In this document: in pieces, positions 31,288-40,821 of the stretch
How the letters are laid out: every line of letters begins with the position of its first letter
Numbering within the stretch: position 1 is the stretch's first letter
Source: an uncultured Alphaproteobacteria bacterium
GTDB lineage: Bacteria > Pseudomonadota > Alphaproteobacteria > RF32 > CAG-239
Assembly: GCA_944393715.1 (NCBI GenBank)
Contig: CALYBB010000020.1
Span: 1 to 49,327 of the forward strand
Direction of reading: 5' to 3'
Length of the DNA stretch: 49,327 nt
The notes under the pieces: generated by a model
The model's database searches: none
What the model saw: the letters and a program-made list of their open reading frames with translations, nothing else
Told to the model about the DNA's origin: nothing
Translations under genes and position numbers: made by a program

Positions 31288-32085
31288 TTAATTTATAACT
31301 AAAATGAGATTACGCAGCATTAAAACGGCAAACGGCGCCGCAAAAAGAAGTCCGTCGACCCGATCAAAAAAACCGCCGTGCCCCGGAATCAGATCACTGG
31401 AATCTTTCAAACCTAAATGACGCTTAATGGCTGATTCAATTAAATCGCCAATCTGAGCAATGACAGCCAAAATACCAGCCATGACCAAATAGAACCTAAA
31501 AATGCTCCAATCTGCCGCGTTAAAATACCAGCAGACAGCATAGCTCACAGCCATGGCCAAAATAACGCCGCCAAATAGCCCTGTCCAAGTCTTGTTCGGC
31601 GAAATTTTTGGCGCCAATTTTGGTCCTTTCAGAGTGCAACCAAACACATAGCCGCCGATGTCGACACCCCAAACCAAGAACAAAAACCACAAAACCATTT
31701 GCGAACCGTAGAGCGTATAAATCTCAACAAAAGCCCAAAGACCAACGGAAATGTAGGGAATCCCCAACAGCAACAGCCAACGATGGTTTTCATCTTTGGT
31801 TTTATGCAGCGCCAGAGCCAAAGCCAAAATCATGCTGACAATCCAACCTTCCAACGAACCGAGTAAAATAGCCGTTATGGCGACAAAGAAGTATACAACA
31901 GCAAAAAAAGGGGCTCGTTTGTTCGGCACCATAACTGCCCATTCCCACGATAATAATGCGGTTCCGAGCATCGCCAGCATGTACATTGATGTATAGCCGC
32001 TCACCACACAATAGACAACAAACGGCACCAATATAACCGTGGTTATCAGCCTTTTGGCAAACGAATTGATACTAGACTTTTCCAT
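31288..32085 (-). CDS. cdsA: Phosphatidate cytidylyltransferase
   Basis: 265 residues from the ATG at 32085, which has GGGAGAG upstream; a longer frame to 32187 lacks a site and lies inside uppS. Many membrane helices (FAKRLITTVILVPFVVYCVV, AVVYFFVAITAILLG and others) and the CDP-diglyceride synthetase signature SPNKTWTGLFGGVILAM and GQ-I-DL-like IAQIGDLIESAIKRHLGLKDSSDLIPGHGGFFDRVDGL near the end. Converts phosphatidic acid to CDP-diacylglycerol at the inner membrane. Overlaps the uppS stop by 14 bases and is followed 12 bases later by rseP. Confidence 0.95.
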   Translation of the reverse strand: MEKSSINSFAKRLITTVILVPFVVYCVVSGYTSMYMLAMLGTALLSWEWAVMVPNKRAPFFAVVYFFVAITAILLGSLEGWIVSMILALALALHKTKDENHRWLLLLGIPYISVGLWAFVEIYTLYGSQMVLWFLFLVWGVDIGGYVFGCTLKGPKLAPKISPNKTWTGLFGGVILAMAVSYAVCWYFNAADWSIFRFYLVMAGILAVIAQIGDLIESAIKRHLGLKDSSDLIPGHGGFFDRVDGLLFAAPFAVLMLRNLILVIN

Positions 32086-32773
32086 ATCGTCTCTCCCGTG
32101 AATTAAAATCTGCAATAATTTCTTCCAGCTCTTTTGCTGAAAAATCCGGCCATAATGTCGGTGTAAAATAAAATTCGCTGTAGGCAATTTGCCATAGCAG
32201 ATAGTTGCTTATTCGTTGTTCGCCGCTGGTGCGAATAACCAAATCAGGATCCGGCATTTCCCCCGTATACAAAAAGCTTCCAAACATGTCTTCTGTCAGT
32301 TGTTCCGGCTCCAAAGAGCCTTTGGCAACTAATTCAGCCGCTTTTTTTGCCGCCGCGACAATTTCGGCTCTGGATCCGTAGCTTAAAGCCACACAAAGCG
32401 TTAATTTGTTGTTGCCGGCGGTCTCTTTTTCAATGCGAGACATTTCGGCTTTAATATCGTCGGCCAGCATTTGTCGTTCGCCAATAAATTTGATACGGGC
32501 GCCGCGATCTTGAATCTCTTTGAGTTCGGATTTTAGGTATTGGCGCAATAAATTCATCAGATAATCGACTTCGCCTTTATCCCTTTTCCAGTTTTCAGTT
32601 GAAAAGGCATAAAGCGTCAGATATTCAATTCCCATATCTGCCGCAGCTTTGGCTATTTGTTGCAAAGTTTCGGCACCTTTTTTATGCCCTGCCGTCCGCG
32701 GTAAGCCTCTTTTCTGCGCCCAACGACCGTTGCCGTCCATAATAATGGCTATATGTTTAAGTTTATTCGTCAC
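32072..32773 (-). CDS. uppS: Undecaprenyl diphosphate synthase (cis-prenyltransferase)
   Basis: 233 residues from a GTG at 32773, just beyond the frr stop at 32790 and preceded by GGGA; a longer frame starting at 32833 would run back into frr. Signature motifs HIAIIMDGNGRWAQKRGLPRTAGH (catalytic Asp in MDGNGRWA), LTLYAFSTENWKRD, and DPDLVIRTSGEQRISNYLLWQIAYSEFYFTPTLWPDF. Makes the C55 carrier used for peptidoglycan and surface glycans, including those of the operons in this window. The C-terminus FNSRERRYGKV is typical. Overlaps cdsA by 14 bases. Confidence 0.96.
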   Translation of the reverse strand: MTNKLKHIAIIMDGNGRWAQKRGLPRTAGHKKGAETLQQIAKAAADMGIEYLTLYAFSTENWKRDKGEVDYLMNLLRQYLKSELKEIQDRGARIKFIGERQMLADDIKAEMSRIEKETAGNNKLTLCVALSYGSRAEIVAAAKKAAELVAKGSLEPEQLTEDMFGSFLYTGEMPDPDLVIRTSGEQRISNYLLWQIAYSEFYFTPTLWPDFSAKELEEIIADFNSRERRYGKV

Positions 32774-32789
32774 CGTTGCTATCCCGCAG

Positions 32790-33353
32790 TTATACCTGCA
32801 TAATATCTTTTTCTTTTTGCGCCAGCAGCTCATCTATTTTTTTGGTGGCATCGTCCGTCAATTTCTGAATTTCATTTTCGAAACGCTTTTCTTCGTCCTC
32901 AGATATCTGATTGTCTTTTTTGAGCTTTTTGACCCCGTCCAGTGCATCACGGCGGATATTTCGGACAGCAACTTTGGCTCCCTCAGCGTATTTACCGGCT
33001 ATTTTTGACAATTCTTTGCGGCGTTCTTCGGACAACGGCGGCACCGGAATGCGAATCAACTGGCCATCTGACGAAGGGTTAAGCCCCAAGTCTGATTCCA
33101 TAATGGCTTTTTCAACTGCCTTGGCCAAACCGCGATCCCATACACTGACCGATAACGTGCGAGCGTCCGGAACGGAAACCGTGCCGACCTGAACCAATGG
33201 CGTCATTGAACCGTAAGCTTCTACCATAATACCATCCAGCAGGCTGACATGAGCCCGACCAGCACGCAAAGAACCAAAATCAGATTTGAGCGTTTCAATG
33301 GTCTTGTCCATTCTGCTTTTTGCGTCATTTTTAATTTCAGAAAAATCTGCCAT
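32790..33353 (-). CDS. frr: Ribosome recycling factor
   Basis: 187 residues, close to the usual 185. MDKTIETLKSDFGSLRAGRAHVSLLDGIMVEAYGS matches the family start, then SVPDARTLSVSVWD, GLNPSSDGQLIRIPVPPLSEERRKEL and VRNIRRDALDGVKKLKKD. Splits the post-termination ribosome with EF-G. It lies 15 bases after pyrH in the conserved pyrH-frr-uppS order. Confidence 0.97.
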   Translation of the reverse strand: MADFSEIKNDAKSRMDKTIETLKSDFGSLRAGRAHVSLLDGIMVEAYGSMTPLVQVGTVSVPDARTLSVSVWDRGLAKAVEKAIMESDLGLNPSSDGQLIRIPVPPLSEERRKELSKIAGKYAEGAKVAVRNIRRDALDGVKKLKKDNQISEDEEKRFENEIQKLTDDATKKIDELLAQKEKDIMQV

Positions 33354-33368
33354 ATTGTGAATACCTCG

Positions 33369-34079
33369 TTATTTGATGATTGTAAAAATTCCTTTGCCTT
33401 GTATGATATTCTCCAAAGCATTTTGAGTGTGCTGAGAAAATACCAAAATAGGAATGTTATTCTCCTTAGCCAGAGAAACCGCCGTCAAATCCATAACCTT
33501 GAGTTGATCCTTGATAACCTTATCATAGCTTATTTCCGCAAAACGCTCTGCCGACGAATCCTTTTTGGGGTCTGCCGAATAAACGCCGTCGACTTGTGTG
33601 GCTTTTAAAACCACCTCGCACTGCATTTCGGAAGCGCGCAAGACCGCGCCGGTATCGGTGGTAAAATAAGGATTTCCGGTGCCGCCAGCAAAGATGATAA
33701 CCCGACCTTTTTGCAAATGGCGCAACGCGCGACGATACATATAATTTTCGCAAACCTGCGGCACACTCAAACCGGATAAGACGCGCGCATCGACACCTTG
33801 ATTTTCAAGCGCATTTTGCAGGCACAGCGCATTCATTAAAGTTGCCAGCATACCTACTTGATCAGCTACGGTGCGGTTCATGCCTTTGGCTGCCTCTTTA
33901 GCACCGCGAAAAATGTTGCCGCCGCCCACGACGATACAGATATCAACACCCGCAACGCGGATTTTTTTGATCTGAGCCGCAAGCGAGTGTAAGACCTCCG
34001 GCGACATACCGAAATCCAAACCGCCCATCAGCCCTTCGCCCGAAAGCTTGAGCAAGACTCTTTTGTATACAGGCTTCAT
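33369..34079 (-). CDS. pyrH: UMP kinase
   Basis: 236 residues. YKRVLLKLSGEGLMGGLDFGMSPE at the start, VGGGNIFRGA, MNRTVADQVGMLATLMNALCLQ, IFAGGTGNPYFTTDTGAVLRASEM, ATQVDGVYSADPKKD and the end of the amino-acid kinase fold. Phosphorylates UMP to UDP and forms hexamers. It is the first gene of the large - strand block; the usual upstream rpsB-tsf pair is replaced by the divergent plsY, so the promoter must lie in the AT-rich 225-base gap. Confidence 0.97.
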   Translation of the reverse strand: MKPVYKRVLLKLSGEGLMGGLDFGMSPEVLHSLAAQIKKIRVAGVDICIVVGGGNIFRGAKEAAKGMNRTVADQVGMLATLMNALCLQNALENQGVDARVLSGLSVPQVCENYMYRRALRHLQKGRVIIFAGGTGNPYFTTDTGAVLRASEMQCEVVLKATQVDGVYSADPKKDSSAERFAEISYDKVIKDQLKVMDLTAVSLAKENNIPILVFSQHTQNALENIIQGKGIFTIIK

Positions 34080-34304
34080 TGGTTAACCTTATGCATGAGT
34101 TTATTTTATTTTGTTTTTTATATTAACCGATAGAATCGTTTTGTCATTAAAATTTTTTAATCCCTTAACAATTAATCTGAAAAAGTTGCTAAAAAGTGAA
34201 TAAGTGCGTCTGGTTTATGCAATGAGGTGTAAAATGACGGTTGCCAAATAAAAAGTTTCCGAATATTAAATATATAGCTTTCGTTGATATGGAGATTCAG
34301 ACTG
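34080..34304. other. Divergent pyrH/plsY intergenic region
   Basis: 225 AT-rich bases between two divergent operons. It must hold promoters for both, but no pair of boxes is convincing by eye. I see no RNA gene or repeat in it. Confidence 0.5.
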
Positions 34305-34952
34305 ATGTTTGAGACAATGCTTTTTTGTTTATGGGGAATCGGCGGCTATTTGCTCGGCTCGGTTCCTTTTGGTTTGGTTTTGTGCTATTTGGCTGGTTAT
34401 GGCGACATTCGCAAAATAGGTTCCGGTAACATTGGCGCCACGAATGTTTTGCGTACAGGAAATAAATGGCTGGCTCTGTTGACACTTGTTTTAGATGCCT
34501 CAAAGGCCGGAATTATTGCTTGGCTGGCGCTTAAATATGCCGTGATGAAACCTATGATGATCTGCGGCTGGGTGGTAGACGGCAATGTTTTGGCAGCGAT
34601 GATTGCCGGTTCTATGGCCGTTATCGGACATAACTTTCCGATATGGCTCAAATTTAAGGGCGGCAAAGGCGTGGCTTCCGCTTTCGGCTTTGTTTTGGTT
34701 ACCCAGCCGGTGATTGCGTCGGCTCTTTTAGGAGTGTGGCTGGTGATGGCGGTTTTATTCAGATATTCCTCGCTGGCGGCCATCTGCGCGGCATTGTCGC
34801 TGCCGATATTCGCGTTTTTTTATGCCGAACCGGTCTATACCGCCTTTTATAGTATGCTGGCATTGTTGGTGCTGGCGCGGCATCATGCTAACATCTGCCG
34901 ACTGTTTAGAGGCGAAGAAAGCAAAATACATTTCAAAAAACAGGATAAATAA
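34305..34952 (+). CDS. plsY: Acyl-phosphate glycerol-3-phosphate acyltransferase
   Basis: 215 residues from the ATG at 34305 with GGAG upstream; an in-frame TTG at 34284 has no site. Membrane protein with about five helices and the three conserved loop motifs: LGSVPFGLVLCYLAG, GDIRKIGSGNIGATNVLRTGNK and IGHNFPIWLKFKGGKGVASAFG. Makes lysophosphatidic acid from acyl phosphate and glycerol-3-phosphate, the first step of phospholipid synthesis. The dprA start follows its stop without a gap. Confidence 0.96.
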   Translation: MFETMLFCLWGIGGYLLGSVPFGLVLCYLAGYGDIRKIGSGNIGATNVLRTGNKWLALLTLVLDASKAGIIAWLALKYAVMKPMMICGWVVDGNVLAAMIAGSMAVIGHNFPIWLKFKGGKGVASAFGFVLVTQPVIASALLGVWLVMAVLFRYSSLAAICAALSLPIFAFFYAEPVYTAFYSMLALLVLARHHANICRLFRGEESKIHFKKQDK

Positions 34953-36062
34953 GTGGCCGCTACCAATGCAGTAATTGCCGCCCTGCGGCTGATCAATACT
35001 TTTGGAATCGGGGCAGGAAATTTTTATCGGCTGGCTGAAGAATGCGGGTCGGCTGCCGCAGCTGTTGAATATATCGAAAAACACGGCAAATATCAGCCAT
35101 GGAGCGTCGATCAGGCTCAACAAGAAATTGAAAATGCGGCAGCAAAAAATATTCGCATTTTGCTTTATACCGATGATGATTATCCCACAATGCTGAAAAG
35201 CCTGCCGTCAGCGCCGCCGGTTTTGTATGTTAAAGGTCAAACGGATGCGTTAGACTACGCTAAATCGCTGGCGATTGTCGGCGGCCGCAATGCCTCGATT
35301 ATCGGACGAAAGACTGCGGCTCGTTTTGCCTTTGATCTGACTAATCAAGACGTTCGCATTATCTCGGGTATGGCGCGAGGAATAGATGCTTCGGCAGCCA
35401 AAGGAGCCATGTATGCCAATGGCGAAACCGGAGCAACCATTGCCGTTTTGGGAACCGGCGCCGATGTCCCATATCCGGTCGAAAATGCTGAACTCTACGA
35501 ACAAATTATCATCAACGGCTGTGTCGTTTCCGAGCTGCCTCTCGGCACACAGGCCAACCCGAGACATTTTCCCCAGCGCAACAGAATTATTGCCGGATTA
35601 AGCGAAGGCGTTTTGGTGATTGAGGCCGGTCTGAAATCCGGCTCACTGATTACCGCGCAGTTGGCGCAAAAACAAAACAAAAAGCTTTTTGCCGTGCCAG
35701 GGACGCCCGGCGAATCGAGAACGCAAGGATCAAACCTGTTGATAAAAAAAGGTGCCGTTTTAGCCGAAAAAGCTGCCGATATATTACCTTTTTTAAAAGG
35801 TAATAAAATATGTCCGCCTCCCAAAAAACAAAAAACGGCACAAAAAATTCTTGTCTTTGAAAATAATGATGCTACTTTTAGCAACCGAAAAGACGAACCG
35901 GAAAATCTTGTTGACTTGTTGACGACGGGCGGCGTCGATATTGACGAGTTGATCCGTTTGACCGGCAAAACGGCCTCTGAAATTGCAATGGAAATTCTTG
36001 AGCTTGAGATGCAGGGAATTGTTGAAAGGCGGTCGGGAAACAAGGTGGCACGCGTGAAGTAA
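34953..36062 (+). CDS. dprA: DNA-processing protein DprA
   Basis: 369 residues from a GTG at 34953 immediately after the plsY stop. N-terminal SAM-like helices (LRLINTFGIGAGNF), the Rossmann core (LYVKGQTDALDYAKSLAIVGGRNASIIG, IISGMARGIDASAAKGAM, LGTGADVPYPVENAELYEQI, FPQRNRIIAGLSEGVLVIEAGLKSGSLITAQLA, VPGTPGE) and a C-terminal winged-helix domain from about 310 (GVDIDELIRLTGKTASEIAMEILELEMQG). Binds incoming single-stranded DNA and loads RecA during transformation. The comEC gene at 21710 would provide the uptake channel. Confidence 0.96.
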   Translation: MAATNAVIAALRLINTFGIGAGNFYRLAEECGSAAAAVEYIEKHGKYQPWSVDQAQQEIENAAAKNIRILLYTDDDYPTMLKSLPSAPPVLYVKGQTDALDYAKSLAIVGGRNASIIGRKTAARFAFDLTNQDVRIISGMARGIDASAAKGAMYANGETGATIAVLGTGADVPYPVENAELYEQIIINGCVVSELPLGTQANPRHFPQRNRIIAGLSEGVLVIEAGLKSGSLITAQLAQKQNKKLFAVPGTPGESRTQGSNLLIKKGAVLAEKAADILPFLKGNKICPPPKKQKTAQKILVFENNDATFSNRKDEPENLVDLLTTGGVDIDELIRLTGKTASEIAMEILELEMQGIVERRSGNKVARVK

Positions 36063-36085
36063 TTTTGAATTTTGAGTGGATGGTC

Positions 36086-38539
36086 ATGAAGTTAGTTATC
36101 GTCGAATCGCCGGCCAAGGCAAAAACCATTAATAAATATCTGGGCAAAGATTATCAGGTGCTGGCCAGTTTTGGGCATATTCGCGATTTGCCGAGCAAAG
36201 ACGGCTCGGTTAACCCCGATGATGATTTTGCTATGACGTGGGAGTTGAGTTCCGGCGGCAAAAAAAGGCTGGCGGATATTGTCAAAGCGCTTAAAAATGC
36301 CGACACACTCGTCCTCGCTTCCGACCCAGATAGAGAGGGAGAGGCTATTGCTTGGCATATTTTGGAAGAATTAAAGGCCAAAAAAGCCCTTAAAGACAAG
36401 AAAATCGAACGTGTGGTTTTTCACGAAATTACAAAATCGGCCATAACTGAAGCCATTAAGAATCCTCGACAGATTGACGATAATCTGGTCTCAGCCTATA
36501 TGGCGCGCCGTGCGCTTGATTATTTGGTTGGGTTTACTTTATCGCCGGTTTTATGGCGCAAACTTCCGGGGTCGCGTTCGGCCGGACGAGTGCAGTCGGT
36601 GGCACTACGCTTGATCTGCGACCGCGAAACCGAGATCGAAAACTTTAGACCGGAAGAATATTGGACGATTGACGTCGACCTGCTTACAGCAAAACAGGCT
36701 TTGATTAAATCGCGACTGGTTGAACTGGACGGCAAAAAACTTGATAAATTTGATATTAATACCGAAGCCAAAGCGCTGGAAGCAAAAGCGAAAATCGAGG
36801 CTCAGGATTTTGCGGTGGAAAATGTCGAACGTAAAAAAGCCAATCGCTATCCGGCACCGCCGTTTACAACCTCTACCCTGCAACAAGAAGCGGCGCGCAA
36901 GCTGCGTTTTTCGGCCAAAAAGACCATGCAAATTGCGCAGAAACTGTATGAGGAAGGTTATATTACTTATATGCGTACCGACGCGGTTAATCTGTCGGCC
37001 GAAGCGATTGCCGCCTGCCGCGAGGCGATTGTCAAATATTTTGGCGAAGCATACCTGCCGAAGCAAGCCAAAGAATATAAAACCAAGTCGAAAAATGCCC
37101 AAGAGGCACACGAGGCCATTCGTCCGTCCGATGTGATGAACACGCCGAAAAAAATGGAAATCAAACTGGCGGCCGACGAACATAAATTATATGAATTGAT
37201 CTGGAAGCGCACGGTGGCCTGCCAGATGAATCCGGCGATCTTAGACCGAGTTGTTATTGACTCTCGCTCAAAAGATAAACAAATTTTGCTGCGTGCCAAT
37301 GGGCAGGTTATCGCTTTTGACGGATTTTTGAAATTGTATCAAGAATCCAAAGATGACAGCGATGAGACAGATGAAAACCGGATTTTGCCGAATGTCGAAA
37401 ATGGCGAAAAACTTGACAAAGGTGAGATCACCACTGAGCAGCATTTTACGGCGCCGCCGCCGCGTTTTACCGAAGCCAGTTTGGTCAAAAAGTTGGAAGA
37501 ACTCGGCATCGGACGGCCGTCAACTTATGCAACGATTATTGCCGTGTTGCAGGAACGTAAATATGTGCGGGTGGAAAAGTTGCGCTTTATTCCCGAAGAC
37601 CGCGGACGAATTGTAACCGTCTTTTTGGAAAACTTTTTCAAAAAATACGTTGAGTATGATTTTACCGCGCAGATGGAAGAATTTTTGGACGATGTTTCGG
37701 CCGGTGAAATGCAATGGAAAAAACTGCTGGAAGGTTTTTGGGTTAAGTTTATCCGCAATGTTGATGCGGTTAAACCATTGCAGGTTTCCGAGGTGATTGA
37801 AAAAATTGACGAGGTTTTGGGCAATCATCTGTTTCCGCCACGTGAAGATGGGTCAGATCCGCGGGTTTGTCCGGAATGCGGCAAGGGGCGTTTGAGTATC
37901 AAGCTTGGCAAATACGGCGCCTTCATCGGCTGTTCCAATTATCCGGAGTGTAAATATACCAAGCCTTTGGTTGACACAACAGATGAAGAGAGTAACGCCG
38001 CGCCGACAGTTAAAGAAGTGGCTGATAAGCTTTTGGGCGAGATGAACGGGCTTCATATCTACCTTAAAAAAGGACCTTACGGTTTTTATGTGCAACTGGG
38101 CGAAGACCAAACCGCCACCACCGAAAAGCCTAAGCGTGCCTCTTTGCCCAGAGGAATCACACCGGAAGAAATAACGCTTGAACAGGCGCAGAGACTACTC
38201 AGCCTGCCATATAATTTGGGCGACGGTATTGAAGTTAACTCCGGCAAGTTTGGCCCCTACATCAAATGCGGCGGTAAATCGGTTTCGCTGCGCGGTAATG
38301 ACACAATTTTTAACATTTCTCTGGAACGCGCTAAAGAATTGTTGGCCGGCGCTAAGGAAAAACCGGCCGGCAAAACGTTGGGTATTTATCCGAAAAACAA
38401 ACAGGAAATCGTGCTGTTGATGGGGCGTTACGGACCTTATCTTAAGTGCGGGCGCACCAATTATGCCATTCCGAAAAATATTTCCGGTCATGAGCCGACC
38501 TTGGAAGAAGCGATTAAAATCATTGAGGCAAAAAAATAA
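36086..38539 (+). CDS. topA: DNA topoisomerase I
   Basis: 817 residues from the ATG at 36086; TTG 36065 and ATG 36080 are less likely because the family starts M-K-L-V-I-V-E-S. TOPRIM domain with LVIVESPAKAKTI and LASDPDREGEAIAWH, the catalytic tyrosine in GYITYMRTDAVNLS (about 305-315), AHEAIRP and RFTEASLVKKLEELGIGRPSTYA. One complete topoisomerase zinc finger CPECGKGRLSIK..GCSNYPECKY at about 600, then two repeats lacking cysteines (PYNLGDGIEVNSGKFGPYIK and IYPKNKQEIVLLMGRYGPYLKCG). Relaxes negative supercoils. Follows dprA, as in many alphaproteobacteria. Confidence 0.97.
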   Translation: MKLVIVESPAKAKTINKYLGKDYQVLASFGHIRDLPSKDGSVNPDDDFAMTWELSSGGKKRLADIVKALKNADTLVLASDPDREGEAIAWHILEELKAKKALKDKKIERVVFHEITKSAITEAIKNPRQIDDNLVSAYMARRALDYLVGFTLSPVLWRKLPGSRSAGRVQSVALRLICDRETEIENFRPEEYWTIDVDLLTAKQALIKSRLVELDGKKLDKFDINTEAKALEAKAKIEAQDFAVENVERKKANRYPAPPFTTSTLQQEAARKLRFSAKKTMQIAQKLYEEGYITYMRTDAVNLSAEAIAACREAIVKYFGEAYLPKQAKEYKTKSKNAQEAHEAIRPSDVMNTPKKMEIKLAADEHKLYELIWKRTVACQMNPAILDRVVIDSRSKDKQILLRANGQVIAFDGFLKLYQESKDDSDETDENRILPNVENGEKLDKGEITTEQHFTAPPPRFTEASLVKKLEELGIGRPSTYATIIAVLQERKYVRVEKLRFIPEDRGRIVTVFLENFFKKYVEYDFTAQMEEFLDDVSAGEMQWKKLLEGFWVKFIRNVDAVKPLQVSEVIEKIDEVLGNHLFPPREDGSDPRVCPECGKGRLSIKLGKYGAFIGCSNYPECKYTKPLVDTTDEESNAAPTVKEVADKLLGEMNGLHIYLKKGPYGFYVQLGEDQTATTEKPKRASLPRGITPEEITLEQAQRLLSLPYNLGDGIEVNSGKFGPYIKCGGKSVSLRGNDTIFNISLERAKELLAGAKEKPAGKTLGIYPKNKQEIVLLMGRYGPYLKCGRTNYAIPKNISGHEPTLEEAIKIIEAKK

Positions 38540-38820
38540 GCTTTAAGCCCCGCCTTGGGTTGGGAAGCATTCTTCATTTAAATATGCTTATATCGGCAGC
38601 TCCCCAAAAAGGAGAGTTTTTCTTGTAAGGAGTCGTGACACTCCGCCGCGACAACACGCCACGGCAAGAACAAAGTTAGCGAAAATCTTTTACGAAGGCA
38701 AGAAAAATATTTAAACTAGATGTGACGAAGATGCGTATGCTTGTCAACCGTTAAACGAACATTGACGGCGCCTTTGTTCTAAGACGCCGCCAAAGAATAA
38801 AACGACTACTTATTTTTGTC
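38540..38820. other. Intergenic region after topA with repeat relic and nested complementarity
   Basis: 281 bases between the topA stop and the stop of the - strand lipoprotein gene. It starts with a stretch (about 38548-38583, ending GCATTCTTCATTTAAAT) that resembles the GCATTCTTCTTATTTAAA repeats at 48917-49028. Further on, TTTTTCTTG (38617-38625) is complementary to CAAGAAAAA (38699-38707), and GGAGT/ACTCC forms a small hairpin between them. It may encode a small RNA, but I recognise no known family and found no conserved SRP or tmRNA core. Confidence 0.4.
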
Positions 38821-39279
38821 TTAGTTAGCCGGAATAATACGCGATTGATCGCCATAAAGCAAGTAGCAACGCTGACCAGGTTGCATATAGACATCAGTTC
38901 CCTGAGTGATGGTGCGCATGGTGCCGTTGTCCAGACGAACGATATATTCAACGCCGGTTTGGCTGGTCAGCCCTTTTTGTGCCATATTGCCAGCAACGCC
39001 GCCCAGAGCCGCACCACCCAATGCTCCCAAGACACTGCCGCGTCCATGGCCGATGGTCGATCCGGCTACACCGCCGCCGATGGCGCCTAAAACAGCTCCG
39101 GCTGACGAATCATCCGAGGAAACATTAACCTGACGGACATTAACCACCGTGCAGCCCATGACCTGCCCCACCGCACCGGTGGCGGAGGTGTTATAATGAT
39201 CGGAATTGATGTTTGCCGCACAAGCTGAAAGCAGCAAAGCCGCCGCGCTGATTGTTAGAAGCTGTTTTTTCATTTTCAT
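38821..39279 (-). CDS. Glycine-zipper outer-membrane lipoprotein (SlyB/17-kDa-antigen-like)
   Basis: 152 residues. Signal with lipobox LLSAC (C19). Two stretches of G-x(3)-G repeats form the glycine zipper: AGAVLGAIGGGVAGSTIGHG and GSVLGALGGAALGGVAG (about 60-100). The end (GVEYIVRLDNGTMRTITQGTDVYMQPGQRCYLL) is a small beta domain typical of SlyB/PcpP and 17-kDa surface antigens. These proteins sit in the outer membrane and stabilise it; SlyB forms complexes around barrel proteins. Transcribed alone on the - strand, divergent from asnS across a 144-base gap. Confidence 0.88.
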   Translation of the reverse strand: MKMKKQLLTISAAALLLSACAANINSDHYNTSATGAVGQVMGCTVVNVRQVNVSSDDSSAGAVLGAIGGGVAGSTIGHGRGSVLGALGGAALGGVAGNMAQKGLTSQTGVEYIVRLDNGTMRTITQGTDVYMQPGQRCYLLYGDQSRIIPAN

Positions 39280-39423
39280 TGTCCTTAAAGAGTTTTTAAG
39301 TTAAGTTTTGTTTGAGTCTAAACTGTAGAATAAAATTTGTCAATGCTGGACATTTGCTTAAAGCTGTACTATAGTGGTTGCAATTTTGCTGAATTATCAA
39401 CGGAATCTGAGGTTAGAAACAAA

Positions 39424-40812
39424 ATGCTTAAAAGAACTAAAATTGCTCAATTACTGCAAGCGGAACAACCGGTTAAACAAGTGTTGGTCAAGGGGTGGAT
39501 CAGAACGCGCCGCGACGCCAAAGATTTTTCTTTTATTGAGGTCAATGACGGTTCATGCCTCAAAAATATGCAGGTTATTGCTCGTAATGACCTGAGCAAC
39601 TATGATGCTGTCAAGAAGCTGACCACAGGTTCGTCAGTTGCCGTAACCGGAGAGATGGTATTGTCGCAAGGCGGCAACCAGAAGTTTGAGGTAGTTGCGG
39701 AAACAATTGAAATTTATTCACTGGCACCGGAAGACTACCCACTGCAAAAGAAAAAACACAGCGATGAGTATTTGCGCAGCATTGCGCATTTGCGTCCGCG
39801 CTCCAACAAATACGGCGCCGCTTTTCGCGTGCGCTCGGAGTTGTCTTATGCCATTCACAAATTTTTTAACGAACGCGGCTTTCGCTATATTCATACGCCG
39901 ATTATTACCGGATCGGACTGCGAGGGCGCCGGCGAGATGTTTCAGGTAACAACGCTTGACATCAACAATCCGCCGCGTACGCCGGACGGCAAGATTGATT
40001 ACAGTCAGGACTTTTTTGGTAAAGAGGCACGCTTGACGGTTTCCGGTCAGCTTAACGGCGAGATGTATGCCTGTGCATTGGGTGATATTTATACTTTCGG
40101 GCCGACTTTCCGCGCTGAGAACTCTAACACCACACGTCACGCCGCCGAGTTTTGGATGATTGAACCGGAGATGGCTTTTGCCGATATTTATGATGATATG
40201 GATTTGGCCGAAGATATGGTCAAGTACTGCATCAAGTATGTGATGGGCACCTGTGCCGATGATCTGGCGTTGTTTGATAAATTTGTCGAGCAGGGACTTC
40301 TTGCCAAGCTCAATCACATTTTGAACAGCGATTTTGCACGTATTACCTATGCCGAAGCGATTGATATTATGAAAGCCTCCGGCAAGACGTTTGAATACAA
40401 ACCGGAATTCGGCATTGATCTGCAGACCGAACATGAGCGCTTTTTGGCCGAAGAGCATTTTAGGCGACCGGTTATTGTTCGTGATTATCCGAAAGAGATC
40501 AAGGCCTTTTATATGCGCTTAAACGATGACGGGCGTACGGTGGCGGCAATGGATGTTTTGGTGCCGGGGATTGGCGAACTTATCGGCGGTTCACAGCGCG
40601 AGGAACGGCTGGACGTTTTGATTAAGCGCATTGAAGAAATGGGCATGACAGAGGCCGATTATGAATGGTATTTGGACTCCCGACGCTATGGATCGGTGCC
40701 GCACGCCGGCTTCGGCCTCGGGTTTGAACGGATGATGATGCTTATAACCGGAATCGGCAATATTCGCGATGTTATTCCTTTTCCGAGGACACCGAAATCA
40801 ATTAATTTTTAG
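39424..40812 (+). CDS. asnS: Asparaginyl-tRNA synthetase
   Basis: 462 residues from the ATG at 39424 ([11 protein letters not shown]), close to the 466 of E. coli AsnRS; a longer frame from 39337 is not supported. OB-fold anticodon domain ([23 protein letters not shown]), then class II motifs: [44 protein letters not shown] and the closing [29 protein letters not shown]. Absence of the AspRS-type insertions and the NTTRH motif favour Asn. Charges tRNA-Asn, so this organism has direct Asn-tRNA synthesis. The next gene follows after 9 bases. Confidence 0.95.
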   Translation: MLKRTKIAQLLQAEQPVKQVLVKGWIRTRRDAKDFSFIEVNDGSCLKNMQVIARNDLSNYDAVKKLTTGSSVAVTGEMVLSQGGNQKFEVVAETIEIYSLAPEDYPLQKKKHSDEYLRSIAHLRPRSNKYGAAFRVRSELSYAIHKFFNERGFRYIHTPIITGSDCEGAGEMFQVTTLDINNPPRTPDGKIDYSQDFFGKEARLTVSGQLNGEMYACALGDIYTFGPTFRAENSNTTRHAAEFWMIEPEMAFADIYDDMDLAEDMVKYCIKYVMGTCADDLALFDKFVEQGLLAKLNHILNSDFARITYAEAIDIMKASGKTFEYKPEFGIDLQTEHERFLAEEHFRRPVIVRDYPKEIKAFYMRLNDDGRTVAAMDVLVPGIGELIGGSQREERLDVLIKRIEEMGMTEADYEWYLDSRRYGSVPHAGFGLGFERMMMLITGIGNIRDVIPFPRTPKSINF

Positions 40813-40821
40813 GAAAAACCT

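Noticed and set aside
38540..38820. SRP RNA, tmRNA or 6S RNA.
   Set aside because: The conserved SRP core (GGAAGGAAGCAGC-like), the tmRNA tag frame and a 6S-type central bubble could not be found.
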